Shown here: positions 8,375-20,716 of the stretch, piece by piece
Layout of the letters: each line of letters begins with the position of its first letter
Numbering within the stretch: position 1 is the first letter of the stretch
NCBI GenBank assembly: GCA_035373905.1
Contig: DAOSOK010000022.1
Span: 24,867 to 88,866, forward strand
Direction of reading: 5' to 3'
From: Candidatus Ozemobacteraceae bacterium
GTDB taxonomy: Bacteria > Muiribacteriota > Ozemobacteria > Ozemobacterales > Ozemobacteraceae
DNA: 64,000 nt
Notes under the pieces: generated by a model
What the model saw: the letters and a program-made list of their open reading frames with translations, nothing else
What the model was told of the DNA's origin: nothing
The model's database searches: none
Program-made: the position numbers and the translations under genes

Positions 8375-10108
8375 ATGATGAGCATGAAACATACGGCAGC
8401 CGCACTCGCGATCGTCGCGACGCTCGCCTGCGGCGGAGCATGCCCCGTGTCCGCCGAGGAGGGTGCGGAGGGGAGGGAGGGGACGGCTGTCGCTCGAGGA
8501 AAGGACGAGATCGTGACCATTGACATCGCTTCCAGATGCGGAGATATCGGCGAACGGGTCGCCAGGCTGGCGCCCGTGGAGATGAAGGTCGACCTCTCGT
8601 TCCTTTCCCGAAACGAGAAGAGGGCCCTCGCGAAACTGATCGAGGCCGCCGCCCTGATCGACGAGATCTTCTTCAACCAGACATACCACCTGAACAACGA
8701 GTTCAGGGCCGCCATCCGGAACGCGAAGGATCTGGATCCGAACTTCGCCACGTATTTTGAGATCATGGCCGGTCCGTTCGACCGCATCGACGGCGACAGG
8801 CCGTTCATCGGCTCCCTGACGAGACCGAAAACGTCGAACCTGTACCCAGTGGACATGACGCGAGAAGAACTGGAGACCTGGATCAAAGACCACCCCGCCG
8901 ACGAACAGGCGTTCAAGAGCAACTTCACGGTCATCGCCCGAAAGGGCGGCAAACTCGTCGCGGTTCCCTATTCCGAGGTCTATAAAACGTGGCTTGAACC
9001 CGCGGCTGAGTTGCTGCGCGAAGCGGCGGTGCTGTGCGGGAACGAGAGCCTGAAGAAGTTCCTGCGAAGCCGCGCCGACGCCTTCGCCTCGAACGACTAT
9101 TACCAGTCCGACATCGACTGGATGGATGTCGCCGACAGTCCGATCGACGTGACGATCGGCCCCTACGAAGTGTATGAAGACCGGATGTTCGGCTACAAGG
9201 CCGCGTTTGAAGCGTTCATCACCGTCGTGAACCCCGAAGAGTCGAAGAAGCTCCAGGTCTACCAGAATTACCTGAAAGAACTCGACGAGAACCTTCCGAT
9301 GCCGGCCGGCGCGAAATGGATCCGCGACCGGTACGAATCGCCGATCCGGGTGGTGGATGTGATCGGCACCGGCGGCGACTGCCGCCAGGGCGTTCAGACG
9401 CTGGCGTTCAACCTGCCGAACGACGAGCGCGTGCGGCAGGCGAAGGGAAACAAGCAGGTCCTGCTCAAGAACATCATGACCGCCAAATTCGAGGGCATCC
9501 TGCGTCCGATCGCCGCCGAAGTGCTTTCGGAGACCGACGTAAAGGACCTCTCCGCCGAGGCGTTTTTCCTGACCGTGCTCCAGCACGAGATCGGGCACAG
9601 CCTCGGGCCGTCGATGGTGACGGTCGGCGGCAAGACCGACGAGGTGGGCAAGTTCCTGAAGGAAAAATACTCGGCGATCGAGGAAGCGAAGGCCGACACG
9701 CTTTCGATGCTGAACACCCTGTATCTGCTCGACAAGGGCGCGGTCGCGAAGGAACTCGAAAAGACGCTGCTTCCCACCTACCTGGCCGGGCTGTTCCGGA
9801 CGATCCGGTTCGGCCTCGAGGAGGCGCACGGCACGGGCGTCATGATCCAGTTCAACTTCCTCGCCAAGAAGGGGGCGATCTCCTACGACGCGGCGACGAA
9901 AAAATTCGTGGCCCACGCCGCCGACATCCGCGGCCATTTCCGGGAACTCGCCCGAATTCTGCTTGATATAGAAACGAAAGGTGACTACGCCGCCGCCGAT
10001 GCCCTGATCAAAAAATACGGCGCCCCGACGGCCGAGGTGAAAGAGGCGCTCACCCGCCTGACCCACGTGCCGGTGGACATCAGGCCGATCTATCCCGAGG
10101 TGAAATGA
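8375..10108 (+). CDS. Dipeptidyl-peptidase III-like zinc peptidase (family M49), exported
   Basis: 577 residues from ATG 8375 (AGGAAGG upstream); an in-frame extension to 8309 lacks a ribosome site. A signal peptide of about 25 residues ends near ACPVSAEE. The zinc site is HEIGH at residues 404-408, with the third ligand in EEAKAD at about 436-441. This pair of motifs matches family M49 (dipeptidyl-peptidase III and Nudix-associated relatives). Classic DPP III has the longer HEXXGH; the five-residue HEXXH form occurs in some bacterial members. It probably removes dipeptides from peptides in the periplasm. It is a single gene, followed by a terminator shared with the convergent gene. Confidence 0.85.
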   Translation: MMSMKHTAAALAIVATLACGGACPVSAEEGAEGREGTAVARGKDEIVTIDIASRCGDIGERVARLAPVEMKVDLSFLSRNEKRALAKLIEAAALIDEIFFNQTYHLNNEFRAAIRNAKDLDPNFATYFEIMAGPFDRIDGDRPFIGSLTRPKTSNLYPVDMTREELETWIKDHPADEQAFKSNFTVIARKGGKLVAVPYSEVYKTWLEPAAELLREAAVLCGNESLKKFLRSRADAFASNDYYQSDIDWMDVADSPIDVTIGPYEVYEDRMFGYKAAFEAFITVVNPEESKKLQVYQNYLKELDENLPMPAGAKWIRDRYESPIRVVDVIGTGGDCRQGVQTLAFNLPNDERVRQAKGNKQVLLKNIMTAKFEGILRPIAAEVLSETDVKDLSAEAFFLTVLQHEIGHSLGPSMVTVGGKTDEVGKFLKEKYSAIEEAKADTLSMLNTLYLLDKGAVAKELEKTLLPTYLAGLFRTIRFGLEEAHGTGVMIQFNFLAKKGAISYDAATKKFVAHAADIRGHFRELARILLDIETKGDYAAADALIKKYGAPTAEVKEALTRLTHVPVDIRPIYPEVK

Positions 10109-10142
10109 CCGGCCAGCGTGCCGATACTCGGTGAATGAGCAC

Positions 10143-10175
10143 GAGCCCTCTGCCACGCTTCGCGGCGGAGGGCTC
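10143..10175. terminator. Bidirectional hairpin terminator
   Basis: GAGCCCTCTGCC (10143-10154) pairs with GGCGGAGGGCTC (10164-10175), with one G-U pair and a loop of 9 bases. It stands between the convergent M49 and DUF3298 genes and could end both transcripts. A TTTT run follows only at a distance on the plus side. Confidence 0.6.
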
Positions 10176-10193
10176 GCCGGTTTCGGCGGTGTT

Positions 10194-11018
10194 TTACTTT
10201 GTATCCGTCAGGAAGCGCGCGGCGGGACCGTCGGGGTCGATCACGTCTTTCAGGTCGCTCCAGGGGATGACCAGCTCGGTGACGCCCATGGCATACGGGG
10301 CGATTTCATACGGGTTGAAACAGAACGCCAGTCCCTCTTTCGAGACGAGAAAGTTCGTGTTGAGGGCGAACGTGTTCCGTTCGAACTGGAAACCGGCCTG
10401 TTCGTAGGTCTCGTCGGGCTTCAGTTCCCGGACTCGCCGGAAATGCCTCTCGGCGATCGCGGTCAGCTCGGCAGCCTTGTCTTTCGCGATCAGGGAGGAC
10501 AGCTCGACGGGCTTGCCCGTTTTCATCGAGAACACCATGTAGATGAAGTTCGAGTTCGGGTGCGCTCCGCCGGTGAACACCGAATCGAGCGTCCAGAGGG
10601 AGAGCAGATCCTCGTCGGCGTAACGGATCTCGGTATCGAATTTGAGCGACCAGGCGCCGGGCATCTCCGGCGTTTCGCGCACCGATGCGGCGTAATCGGC
10701 GGCGAACTGGTCGACCATCTTCTCGACGGACGGGGCCGGCGTTTCGCCGACGATGGCCAGCAGGCGCTCACGGATTGCCTTGTTGATGGCATCGGGAACG
10801 GCGGCGTCGGCTTTCCCGGTCGAAACCAGGACGGGGTAGCGGATATCGATCTCGGCGGCGATGACGTCCTTGTTGTCGGTCTTCGGCGGAGGAACCTGCC
10901 GGGTCAGGTGCTGCATGTCTGCGGACACATCGCCGGTGATCCGAACGGGGGCCGCCCAGGCGGCGCCGCTGAGCGCGAGACAGAGCGAGACGATCAGAAG
11001 AGCGAAAGCCTGTTTCAT
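10194..11018 (-). CDS. Exported DUF3298/DUF4163 (RsiV-like) protein
   Basis: 274 residues with a clear signal peptide (cut near AAWA, about residue 22). The middle and C-terminal parts carry the DUF4163-DUF3298 arrangement seen in RsiV-type proteins and many exported bacterial proteins. The landmarks are an early strand EIDIRYPVL, the GGAHPNSNFIYMVF signature at about residue 151, and the late block FCFNPYEIAPYAMGVTELVIPW. In RsiV this domain binds lysozyme; here there is no transmembrane anchor or sigma-factor partner, so that role should not be assumed. It is followed upstream on the same strand by the LysM/transglycosylase gene, about 28 bases away, suggesting a cell-wall-related pair. Confidence 0.8.
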   Translation of the reverse strand: MKQAFALLIVSLCLALSGAAWAAPVRITGDVSADMQHLTRQVPPPKTDNKDVIAAEIDIRYPVLVSTGKADAAVPDAINKAIRERLLAIVGETPAPSVEKMVDQFAADYAASVRETPEMPGAWSLKFDTEIRYADEDLLSLWTLDSVFTGGAHPNSNFIYMVFSMKTGKPVELSSLIAKDKAAELTAIAERHFRRVRELKPDETYEQAGFQFERNTFALNTNFLVSKEGLAFCFNPYEIAPYAMGVTELVIPWSDLKDVIDPDGPAARFLTDTK

Positions 11019-11046
11019 GTATTCTCTCCGATATATAAACCGTGCG

Positions 11047-12042
11047 TCATTGCGGCGGGAACGTGTTGTAGAACGACCTGTAGGAGCCGCGCTTGTAGAC
11101 GCTCCATGGCTGCCAGTTCGTGCAGTTGTTGCTCATCTGGAGCATGACGCGGATGTTGGTCTCCGGGTCGAACAGGTCTTCGTTCGAGGACAGGTTGTAC
11201 TGTCTCAGGCGTGCGGGGCCGAGGTTGCCGAGCATGTTGATCTGGAAGAGACCGTAGGACCTGTCGCCGGTGCTGGCGTTGCCGTTGAAGGCCCGCGGGT
11301 TGCCTCCCGATTCGGCCATGCCGATCGCCCAGGCCATCCTGAGATTCTCGCCTGACAGTCCGGCGCGTTCCAGCCAGGCCAAAAGGGCTCTTCCGCCCCT
11401 CGCCCCGGCGGCCGGCGCGGCGACGTTCGGGTTGGCGACGAACGAACTTGCGTTGGAGGGGGTTGATGAGGACGAAGACGTGGAGCGGGTTTCCGAAGAA
11501 GAGAGGTTGCCGCTGGTTCCGGGAATCGTCAGTTCCCATCCGGGGTAGATCAGGTTCGGATTCTTGGCGAGGCTCGGGTATTTATCCTTGTTCGCTTCGA
11601 CGAGGTCCCAGTAGCGGGCGCCGTTGCCGAGATAGCGCGAGGCGATCTTCCACAGACTGTCTCCGGGAACGACGGTATACGTCCCGCCGCCGGACGACGC
11701 GGCCTGCGCCGTGGAATCGCTCGCAGGCGTCGTGGACGTCGTGGGCGCCGTGGGCGGCGTGGGCGTGGAATCGCCCGGCGTCCTGGTGCCTGCGGCCTGC
11801 TCGAGCTGATCGATCATCTTCGTCAGCTGGTCGAGCAGCGAGGTCAACTCGTCGACGGACTTGGTCAGTTCGTTCAGCCGGGCCGCGTCGCTCGCGGAGA
11901 AGATGTCGTCGGTCACCGTGACGGAGGTGCCGCCGAACGTCGACGCCGCTCCCTCGGCAGAAAAGGCCGGAGCCGCGAAGGCCCAGATTCCAATGACCAT
12001 CGACAGGAGGATGTTCCTGATCGCCACATGCGTCTTGTTCAT
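11047..12042 (-). CDS. LysM and lytic transglycosylase (SLT) domain protein, exported
   Basis: 331 residues from the ATG complementary to 12040-12042 (GAGGG upstream); a longer frame to 12093 has no support. There is a signal peptide to about residue 29, then a short coiled segment (residues 50-80), a Thr/Pro/Ser-rich linker, a LysM peptidoglycan-binding domain (YTVVPGDSLWKIASRYLG to WELTIP, about 120-175), a Ser-rich linker, and a C-terminal transglycosylase-like domain with the catalytic MAESGGNP and SYGLFQIN motifs. The Glu in AESGG would be the acid. It cuts or remodels glycan strands in the periplasm. The transglycosylase domain is short (about 110 residues) and sits at the very C-terminus. 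Confidence 0.88.
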   Translation of the reverse strand: MNKTHVAIRNILLSMVIGIWAFAAPAFSAEGAASTFGGTSVTVTDDIFSASDAARLNELTKSVDELTSLLDQLTKMIDQLEQAAGTRTPGDSTPTPPTAPTTSTTPASDSTAQAASSGGGTYTVVPGDSLWKIASRYLGNGARYWDLVEANKDKYPSLAKNPNLIYPGWELTIPGTSGNLSSSETRSTSSSSSTPSNASSFVANPNVAAPAAGARGGRALLAWLERAGLSGENLRMAWAIGMAESGGNPRAFNGNASTGDRSYGLFQINMLGNLGPARLRQYNLSSNEDLFDPETNIRVMLQMSNNCTNWQPWSVYKRGSYRSFYNTFPPQ

Positions 12043-12191
12043 CTGCCATTCCCTCAGATTCGTTAAGTTCGAAGGACGACGGCACGTTATCACCGTATGT
12101 ACAGGATACAGGAAACGGGGAAAAAAGTTTCGCCATTTTGGAAAGAAAGTTGGGAAGGGAGGGAATCGATTGCATTTTCCCGGAGGATGGT

Positions 12192-15100
12192 GTGAAATTC
12201 CTTCGAATGGAGATTCTTTCTCAGCACCAACGCAAGCTTCAGAGACTGAAAGTCATTTACGCGGTCGCGCTCAGCCTGATCGCAATGACGATTCTGTCGT
12301 CTTCCCTCCTGATGAATCGGATCATCGTCCATTCGCGGGGTGATTCGCGGGTGATCAACCTGTCGGGAAGGCAGCGAATGCTGAGCCAGCGCCTGACCAA
12401 ATGCGCCCTTGCGCTCGAGAGAGAGCTTCCTGCCGGGGAGCGCGACAGGCTTCGGGAAGAGATGGCGAGTTCCTTCGCGGACTGGACGGCCGCTCACGAA
12501 GGCCTTCAGCGGGGAAACGAGCGCCTCGGGCTTCCGGTCCCGGCGCTTTCCACGGAGATCCGGAGCCTGTTCGCGGAAATCGCGCCGTACTATGCATCCA
12601 TGGTCCAGGTTCTCAGCGGAGCGATCGCCCGGCTGAAAGCGAACGATGCCGCAGCTTCCGGCACGCTTCGCATGACCGTCGAAACTCTCATCGCCAACGA
12701 GCCGCATTTTCTTCGCCTGATGGACAAGATCACGTTCCAGTTCGACCGGGAAGCCAAGGAGCGCGTCGACTCGATGCGATTCCTCGAGTTCGTCATCCTC
12801 GCTCTCGGGTTGGCCGTTCTTCTCGCCGAATTCCTGATGGTATTCCGGCCTTCCCTCGTCGAGTTGTCCGAAATGATGGGGATTCTCGAAAAGAGAACGC
12901 ACGAACTGATCGAGGCGAACACGCTCCTCCAGGGGGCCCTGGAGGAGGCACAGCATCTCGAGGTGCTCGCCAATTCCGCCAGCAAGGCGAAGTCGGATTT
13001 TCTGGCGAACATGTCCCATGAAATCCGCACGCCCATGAACGCCATCATCGGCATGGCCTACCTGGCTCTCCGGACCGACCTCGACGCCAGACAGCGCGAG
13101 TATGTCGGCAGAATACATACCGCAAGCTATAATCTTCTCGGCATCGTGAACGGCATTCTCGACCTGTCGAAAATCGAGGCCGGGAAGCTCGTGCTCGAAA
13201 AATCCGCGTTCGATCTCGGCGATGTTCTTGACCACGTCGCTACGGTGACGAGCCCGAGAGCTTTCGAGAAGGGGCTGGAACTCGTGTTCCGCCTTTCGCC
13301 GGCTCTTCCCTCGATTCTCCACGGCGACTCGCTGCGACTGGGCCAGATCATCACGAACCTCGTGGGAAACGCGGTCAAGTTCACCGAACGAGGCGAGATC
13401 GTCGTCTCCGTGGAGCTGACGGAACAACGCGGGAACAGGGTCGAACTCGGGTTTTCCGTGCGCGACACGGGCATCGGGATTCCCGAAGACAAAATCGGCT
13501 GCCTGTTCGATGATTTCACCCAGGCCGACGGCACCATCACCCGAAAATACGGAGGAACGGGGCTCGGCCTTGCGATTTCGAAGCGCATGGTCGAACTGAT
13601 GGGGGGCAGGATCGGCCTGGAAAGCTCGCCCGGCCAGGGAAGCACGTTCCGGTTCACCGCCTGGTTCGATGCGGAGTCTCCGCATGGCGTGTCGATCGTC
13701 GTTCCCTCATCGATTGCCGGTAGTCGCGTTCTCGTCGCGGATGACAGCGATGCGGCGCGGGCGGTTCTCGCGGAAATGCTCGGTGAGTCCAACTTCCGGG
13801 TGACGGTCGCTTCGTCCGGGCATGAAGCCGTCGAGGCCGTGAAGGCCGCCGACGCGTCCGAACCGTTCGCGTTCATCTGCATGGATTGGAAAATGCCGCA
13901 CATGGACGGGCTCGAAGCCGCCAGGATCATCAAGGCAGAGTCTTCTCTGAAACAGCCGCCGAAGATCCTGCTGGTGACCGGGTTCGGCCAGGAGTTGACC
14001 GACAGTGACTCCGGAAAACGCTGGGTTGACGGGGTACTGCACAAGCCCGTCATGCCCCGTCAGATGAATGCCTCCATCACGCAGATGTTTGCGACGGTTC
14101 CCGCGCCGGGGGAGCCGGGCGGACCGGAGGCGGGAATCGTTTGCGGGCGTCTGCCGGGCATGCGCGTTCTTCTCGTGGAAGACAACGAGGTGAACCGGCA
14201 GATCGCCGTCGAACTGCTCGATTCCGAAGGCGTGATCGTCGATGTGGCCGAAAACGGGGTGGCGGGCGTGGAGATGGTTTCCCGAAGTCTCCCGGACAGA
14301 CCGTACGACGCGGTCCTCATGGACCTGCAGATGCCCGTCATGGACGGTCTGACGGCAACGGAGACGATCCGCCGGGATCCGCGGTTCGCGAACCTCCCCA
14401 TCATCGCGATGACCGCCAGCGCCATGACCACGGAAAGCGAGCGGTGTCTCGAGGTCGGAATGACCGACCACCTTTCCAAGCCGATCGATCCCGAGCTGCT
14501 CGTGTTGACGCTCGCCCGCCATTACCGCCCCTCCCCCGGAGACGAAAGCGGAGTCCGAACGCCCATTGAACGGCAGACCCTTGCCGATGCGCCGGGCCGT
14601 CCCGGCACGGCGGAAGGAGTTCTCTCGAAAGTTTCGGGAATCCCCGGCCTCGACGTCGCTGGCGGCCTCCGTCGGGTGGCTAATAATAGCTATCTATATA
14701 TAAATCTTCTCGCGAAATTCGTCGAGGAGCAGGAAGCGTCCGCCGCAGACATACGAAGAGCCCTGGCGAAGGGGGACCGTCTTTCCGCCCAGCACATCGC
14801 ACACGCGACGAAAGGCATTGCCGGAAATCTCGGCGCATTCGAACTGGCGTTGCGGGCCGGCGACGTCGAGCGCGGCCTTCGCGACGGCCTGCCTGACGAC
14901 CGGCTCGAGGAAACCATCGGGCGTTTTTCCGAGTTGCTGGCCTCCCTGTTCGCACGGATCCGGTCGGCCCTGAAAACGGGAGAGAAGCCCGGGGCAGCGA
15001 CCGCTGAAGGACCGCCGGTCGACGTAAACGACGTTTTCGAGCGGCTTTCCATGCTGGCCGGGCTGCTCGAATCCAGCGACATGCGCTCGATGACGTGTTT

Positions 15101-15254
15101 CGAGGAACTGAAGCCCGCGCTGATGAGCCTGGGGGTGAAATCCGAGGTTGCTGCCTTCGAAAAATCGCTCATGAAGCTCGAATTCGAAACGTGTCTGGAC
15201 ATGGTCCGCGTTCTTGACGGGAAACTTCGTTCCGGATCACAGGAAACAACATGA
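12192..15254 (+). CDS. Hybrid sensor histidine kinase (NarX/PilJ-type sensor, HisKA, HATPase, REC, REC, Hpt)
   Basis: 1020 residues from GTG 12192, preceded by GGAGG at a good distance; a frame back to 12138 has no ribosome site. Transmembrane segments lie near residues 20-42 and 198-220, flanking a periplasmic domain that starts with INLSGRQRMLSQR, the PilJ/NarX-type signature. Then come HisKA (His276 in MSHEIRTPMN), the ATPase domain (DTGIGIP, GGTGLGLAI), receiver 1 (Asp565 in MDWKMP), receiver 2 (Asp711 in MDLQMP) and an Hpt domain (His871 in HATKG). All phosphorelay residues are present. It overlaps the next gene by 4 bases (ATGA), so that response regulator is its likely output. The signal is unknown. 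Confidence 0.92.
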   Translation: MKFLRMEILSQHQRKLQRLKVIYAVALSLIAMTILSSSLLMNRIIVHSRGDSRVINLSGRQRMLSQRLTKCALALERELPAGERDRLREEMASSFADWTAAHEGLQRGNERLGLPVPALSTEIRSLFAEIAPYYASMVQVLSGAIARLKANDAAASGTLRMTVETLIANEPHFLRLMDKITFQFDREAKERVDSMRFLEFVILALGLAVLLAEFLMVFRPSLVELSEMMGILEKRTHELIEANTLLQGALEEAQHLEVLANSASKAKSDFLANMSHEIRTPMNAIIGMAYLALRTDLDARQREYVGRIHTASYNLLGIVNGILDLSKIEAGKLVLEKSAFDLGDVLDHVATVTSPRAFEKGLELVFRLSPALPSILHGDSLRLGQIITNLVGNAVKFTERGEIVVSVELTEQRGNRVELGFSVRDTGIGIPEDKIGCLFDDFTQADGTITRKYGGTGLGLAISKRMVELMGGRIGLESSPGQGSTFRFTAWFDAESPHGVSIVVPSSIAGSRVLVADDSDAARAVLAEMLGESNFRVTVASSGHEAVEAVKAADASEPFAFICMDWKMPHMDGLEAARIIKAESSLKQPPKILLVTGFGQELTDSDSGKRWVDGVLHKPVMPRQMNASITQMFATVPAPGEPGGPEAGIVCGRLPGMRVLLVEDNEVNRQIAVELLDSEGVIVDVAENGVAGVEMVSRSLPDRPYDAVLMDLQMPVMDGLTATETIRRDPRFANLPIIAMTASAMTTESERCLEVGMTDHLSKPIDPELLVLTLARHYRPSPGDESGVRTPIERQTLADAPGRPGTAEGVLSKVSGIPGLDVAGGLRRVANNSYLYINLLAKFVEEQEASAADIRRALAKGDRLSAQHIAHATKGIAGNLGAFELALRAGDVERGLRDGLPDDRLEETIGRFSELLASLFARIRSALKTGEKPGAATAEGPPVDVNDVFERLSMLAGLLESSDMRSMTCFEELKPALMSLGVKSEVAAFEKSLMKLEFETCLDMVRVLDGKLRSGSQETT

Positions 15255-16420
15255 AAAAATCCGAAGAAAGAAAACCGTGCATCCTGATCGTGGATGACGT
15301 CGCGGACAACATCATCATGCTGGACGGTCTTCTGAGGGATACATACCAGGTCAAAGCCGCCGGCAGCGGGGAAAAAGCCCTGAAGATCCTTGCGACCGGG
15401 CCGCGGCCCGACCTGATCATTCTCGACATCATGATGCCCGAGATGGACGGATTCGAGGTCTGCCGGCGGCTGAAGGCGGATCCCGCTCTGGCCGACATCC
15501 CCGTCATCTTCCTGACCGCCAGGAATTTCGTGGAGGATGAAACCGCCGGACTGGATGCCGGCGCGGTCGATTTCATCGCGAAACCCGTGCATCCGCCGAT
15601 CGTTCTCGCAAGAGTGCGGACGCACCTTCTTCTGAAGCAGGCGCGCGACGTGCTCCGTCAGCGCAACGAATTGCTGGAGAACAATCTGAGGGCGGCGGCG
15701 CGCATCCAGGAAAACCTCCTGCCGAAGCAGGACCTGAAGGACGAGCGCCTGCGATGCAGGTGGCGGTTCCGGCCCTCCGAGACCGTCGGCGGCGATCTGC
15801 TGAATTATTTCCTGTTGGACCGGGACCACGTGGGGGCCTATATCCTGGACGTGGCAGGGCATGGCCTGCCGGCGGCGATGGTCACGTTCGCCATTTCCCA
15901 GGCCATGCAGCCGCTTTCGGGACTGCTTGCGGGGGGATGTCCGCCGCAGGCGGATATCGCACGGCCCGGAGCGGTCCTGGGCAAGCTCTCCGAGTTGTTC
16001 CCGTTCGACCGGTTTCAAAGTTGCTTCACCATCGCGTACCTCGTCATCGATCTGAAGAACGGCAGGGTTCTATCCAGCACCGCCGGGCACCCCTATCCGC
16101 TCATCGTGAGAAAAAACGGCGATCTCATTCATCTCAACAAGGGCGGGCCTCTCATCGGCATCGGTGAGCCCAGGTTCCTGGAGCTGGAAGAGACGCTCTG
16201 CCACGGTGACAAGCTGGTTCTCTACACGGACGGGGTGACGGAGTTGCACGATCCCGAGAGGAACATGTTCGGACTCGAGCGTCTCGAGCAAATTCTGAAG
16301 AAAAGCGCCGGCGATCCCGTCGACGAGATCGGCGATACCATCCTGACGGCCCTCGCGAACTTCGCCGGAGCGGCGAAACCCGCTGACGATATTACCCTGC
16401 TCGGAATGGAATACGTCTGA
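15251..16420 (+). CDS. Response regulator with SpoIIE/RsbU-type PP2C phosphatase output
   Basis: 389 residues. The N-terminal receiver domain has the phosphoacceptor Asp59 (LDIMMPEMDGF) and the acidic pair in IVDDV. A coiled linker at about residues 125-155 (RQRNELLENNLRAAARIQENLLP) leads to a SpoIIE/PP2C-type phosphatase domain with VGGDL, LDVAGHGLPAAMV and the late ADDITLLGMEY. These proteins remove phosphate from serine of anti-sigma-factor antagonists, so the phosphorelay above probably ends in a partner-switching pathway. No anti-sigma or antagonist gene is in the window. Translation is coupled to the kinase gene by the overlapping ATGA. Confidence 0.92.
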   Translation: MKKSEERKPCILIVDDVADNIIMLDGLLRDTYQVKAAGSGEKALKILATGPRPDLIILDIMMPEMDGFEVCRRLKADPALADIPVIFLTARNFVEDETAGLDAGAVDFIAKPVHPPIVLARVRTHLLLKQARDVLRQRNELLENNLRAAARIQENLLPKQDLKDERLRCRWRFRPSETVGGDLLNYFLLDRDHVGAYILDVAGHGLPAAMVTFAISQAMQPLSGLLAGGCPPQADIARPGAVLGKLSELFPFDRFQSCFTIAYLVIDLKNGRVLSSTAGHPYPLIVRKNGDLIHLNKGGPLIGIGEPRFLELEETLCHGDKLVLYTDGVTELHDPERNMFGLERLEQILKKSAGDPVDEIGDTILTALANFAGAAKPADDITLLGMEYV

Positions 16421-16704
16421 GAAGCGGGAAAAGCCCCGACTGAGTCGCCGGCCGCGCATTGTTGCCGGATCCGGTCCGGGCATGGTAAGGTGTGCGGGAA
16501 TGCGCGCTCTGCGGGCGAATCGACGTGCGAGCGGCGAGAGGATGTCTTCCGGGAAAGAACCGCCGGACGACTTATATATAAATAGATATAATATGAGCGG
16601 CTCCGGGACACGCCGGTTCCGCGCGTGAGATCGGGAAAGCCCGCCGAAGACGCTCGGCGGCCTGAATAGATTGTCCGAAATACGATCTGACGGAGGAGAG
16701 GCCG

Positions 16705-19290
<2,586 letters not shown>

Positions 19291-19323
19291 TCCCGGACCG
19301 AAAAACCTGATCTTTGTCATGAG

Positions 19324-19358
19324 CCTGCCGAATGGATTGAAGCCTTTCGGCAGGTTTT
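19324..19358 (+). terminator. Intrinsic terminator of glgP
   Basis: CCTGCCGAA (19324-19332) pairs with TTCGGCAGG (19346-19354), followed by TTTT (19355-19358). It lies 34 bases after the glgP stop codon. Confidence 0.75.
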
Positions 19359-19394
19359 GCGCCAAGGAAGGGAATGCCGGGGACGTGAGGGTGG

Positions 19395-20483
19395 TCAGGG
19401 GAGGTAGAAGAACAGGACGCCGAGGATGAAATAGACCGACAACAGTTGCGCCCCTTCGACCCAGTTGCATTCGCCGTCGCTGACGATGTGGGCGGTGATC
19501 CAGACCGTGGACATGACGGCGAACACTTCGGGGATGGTGAATTCGAGCGACATCGGATGGCCGAGATACCAGGAACAGAGCACCAGCAGAGGGGCGATGA
19601 ACATGGCCACCTGCATGCTCGATCCGATGGCGATCTCGAGCGAGAGGTCCATCTTGTTCTTGAGCGCCATCAGGACGGCCGTTGAATGCTCGGCGGCGTT
19701 TCCGACGATGGCCACGACGATGACGCCGATGAACACCGCGGAGAGGCCCAGCCCTTCCCGCACGGCTTCTATAGATCCCACCATATATTCCGAGAGAACG
19801 GCGATGATGACTGTCGTAACCCCCAGGATGCCGAGCGCCTGGCGGAAGGACCACGCATGCTCGGCGATGCCCACTTGCTGTTCTTTCGGCGTTCCCTCTC
19901 GCATTCCCGTCGGCGTGACGTGGGTTTTCAGGGAAAACAGGAGCTGGGACGCGTAGGTGATCAATATAATGAAAGATATACCAACCGACACCTTGAATCC
20001 GTTCGCTTCGCTCCAGCCGGCCTGCGAGTGCTCAGCCGTGTAGTGATACACGGTCGGGAGGAACAGGGAGATCGCCGCCATGATCAGGGCCGTGGCGGCC
20101 GCATTGGTGTGTGTTTTGCTGAAAGACTGTGTCTTGTATTTCATGCCGCCGGCGACCATTGAAATACCGACGACGAGCAGGAGGTTGCCGATGATCGAGC
20201 CGGTCAGCGATGCCTTGACGATGTCCGTATACCCCTTGGAAAGGGCGATGAGGCCGATGATGAGCTCCGCCGCGTTGCCGAGCGTCGCGTTCAGCAGGCC
20301 CCCCACGGTCGGTCCGGACTTGTCGGCGATGATCTCGGTCGCGTCACCCATGACTTTCGCCAGCGGTATGATGCCAAGGCAGCAGGCGGCGAACAGGGCA
20401 ATCTGGTTGCTTAGCGCCGGGACGAAGTGGATCAGGAACGCGACGGGGACGAAGATCAAAAGATGGGACAGACTGAGCTTCAT
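19395..20483 (-). CDS. cax: Calcium/proton exchanger, CaCA superfamily (Cax/ChaA type)
   Basis: 362 residues with about 11 hydrophobic membrane segments. The two hallmark repeats of the cation/Ca2+ exchangers are present: GNAAELIIGLIAL at about residue 69 in the first half and GNAAEHSTAVLMALKNKMDLS at about residue 253 in the second half. The Glu in each would bind the cation. A loop with a GTPKEQQ stretch divides the halves. It expels Ca2+ (or Na+/K+) in exchange for protons at the inner membrane. The ATG has a GAGGG site. It is a single gene, convergent with glgP and divergent from the M16 pair. Confidence 0.92.
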   Translation of the reverse strand: MKLSLSHLLIFVPVAFLIHFVPALSNQIALFAACCLGIIPLAKVMGDATEIIADKSGPTVGGLLNATLGNAAELIIGLIALSKGYTDIVKASLTGSIIGNLLLVVGISMVAGGMKYKTQSFSKTHTNAAATALIMAAISLFLPTVYHYTAEHSQAGWSEANGFKVSVGISFIILITYASQLLFSLKTHVTPTGMREGTPKEQQVGIAEHAWSFRQALGILGVTTVIIAVLSEYMVGSIEAVREGLGLSAVFIGVIVVAIVGNAAEHSTAVLMALKNKMDLSLEIAIGSSMQVAMFIAPLLVLCSWYLGHPMSLEFTIPEVFAVMSTVWITAHIVSDGECNWVEGAQLLSVYFILGVLFFYLP

Positions 20484-20653
20484 GATGATCCCTCATTCTT
20501 GGCTGCGTTACGGGGAAAATCGGCGGTTGTGCGCCGGGAGTGTCTCCTCTGACGGATGCAAGACTACTTCATGTCGACCTCGAAAGTAAAACCGCGAACG
20601 GTCTGTCCAATGGTTCCAGGCCTTGCGAAGAATCGGAGGGGACGAAAAATCTC

Positions 20654-20662
20654 TGGTATGAT
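20654..20662 (+). promoter_or_regulatory. Extended -10 promoter of the M16 peptidase pair
   Basis: TGGTATGAT, an extended -10 element, lies 55 bases before the ATG at 20717. No convincing -35 is seen. Confidence 0.45.
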
Positions 20663-20716
20663 GTCGGGCATGATCGCAGACTTGTTCGTATCACCGTATC
20701 AGGAGGCTCCCGCACG

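Noticed and set aside
8114..10156. 680-codon open frame on the minus strand across the M49 gene
   Set aside because: A shadow of the peptidase gene, with Arg/His/Gly-rich composition and no motif.
12090..13685. 531-codon minus-strand frame across the hybrid kinase
   Set aside because: The plus-strand kinase has all its catalytic motifs in this stretch; the opposite frame is a compositional shadow.
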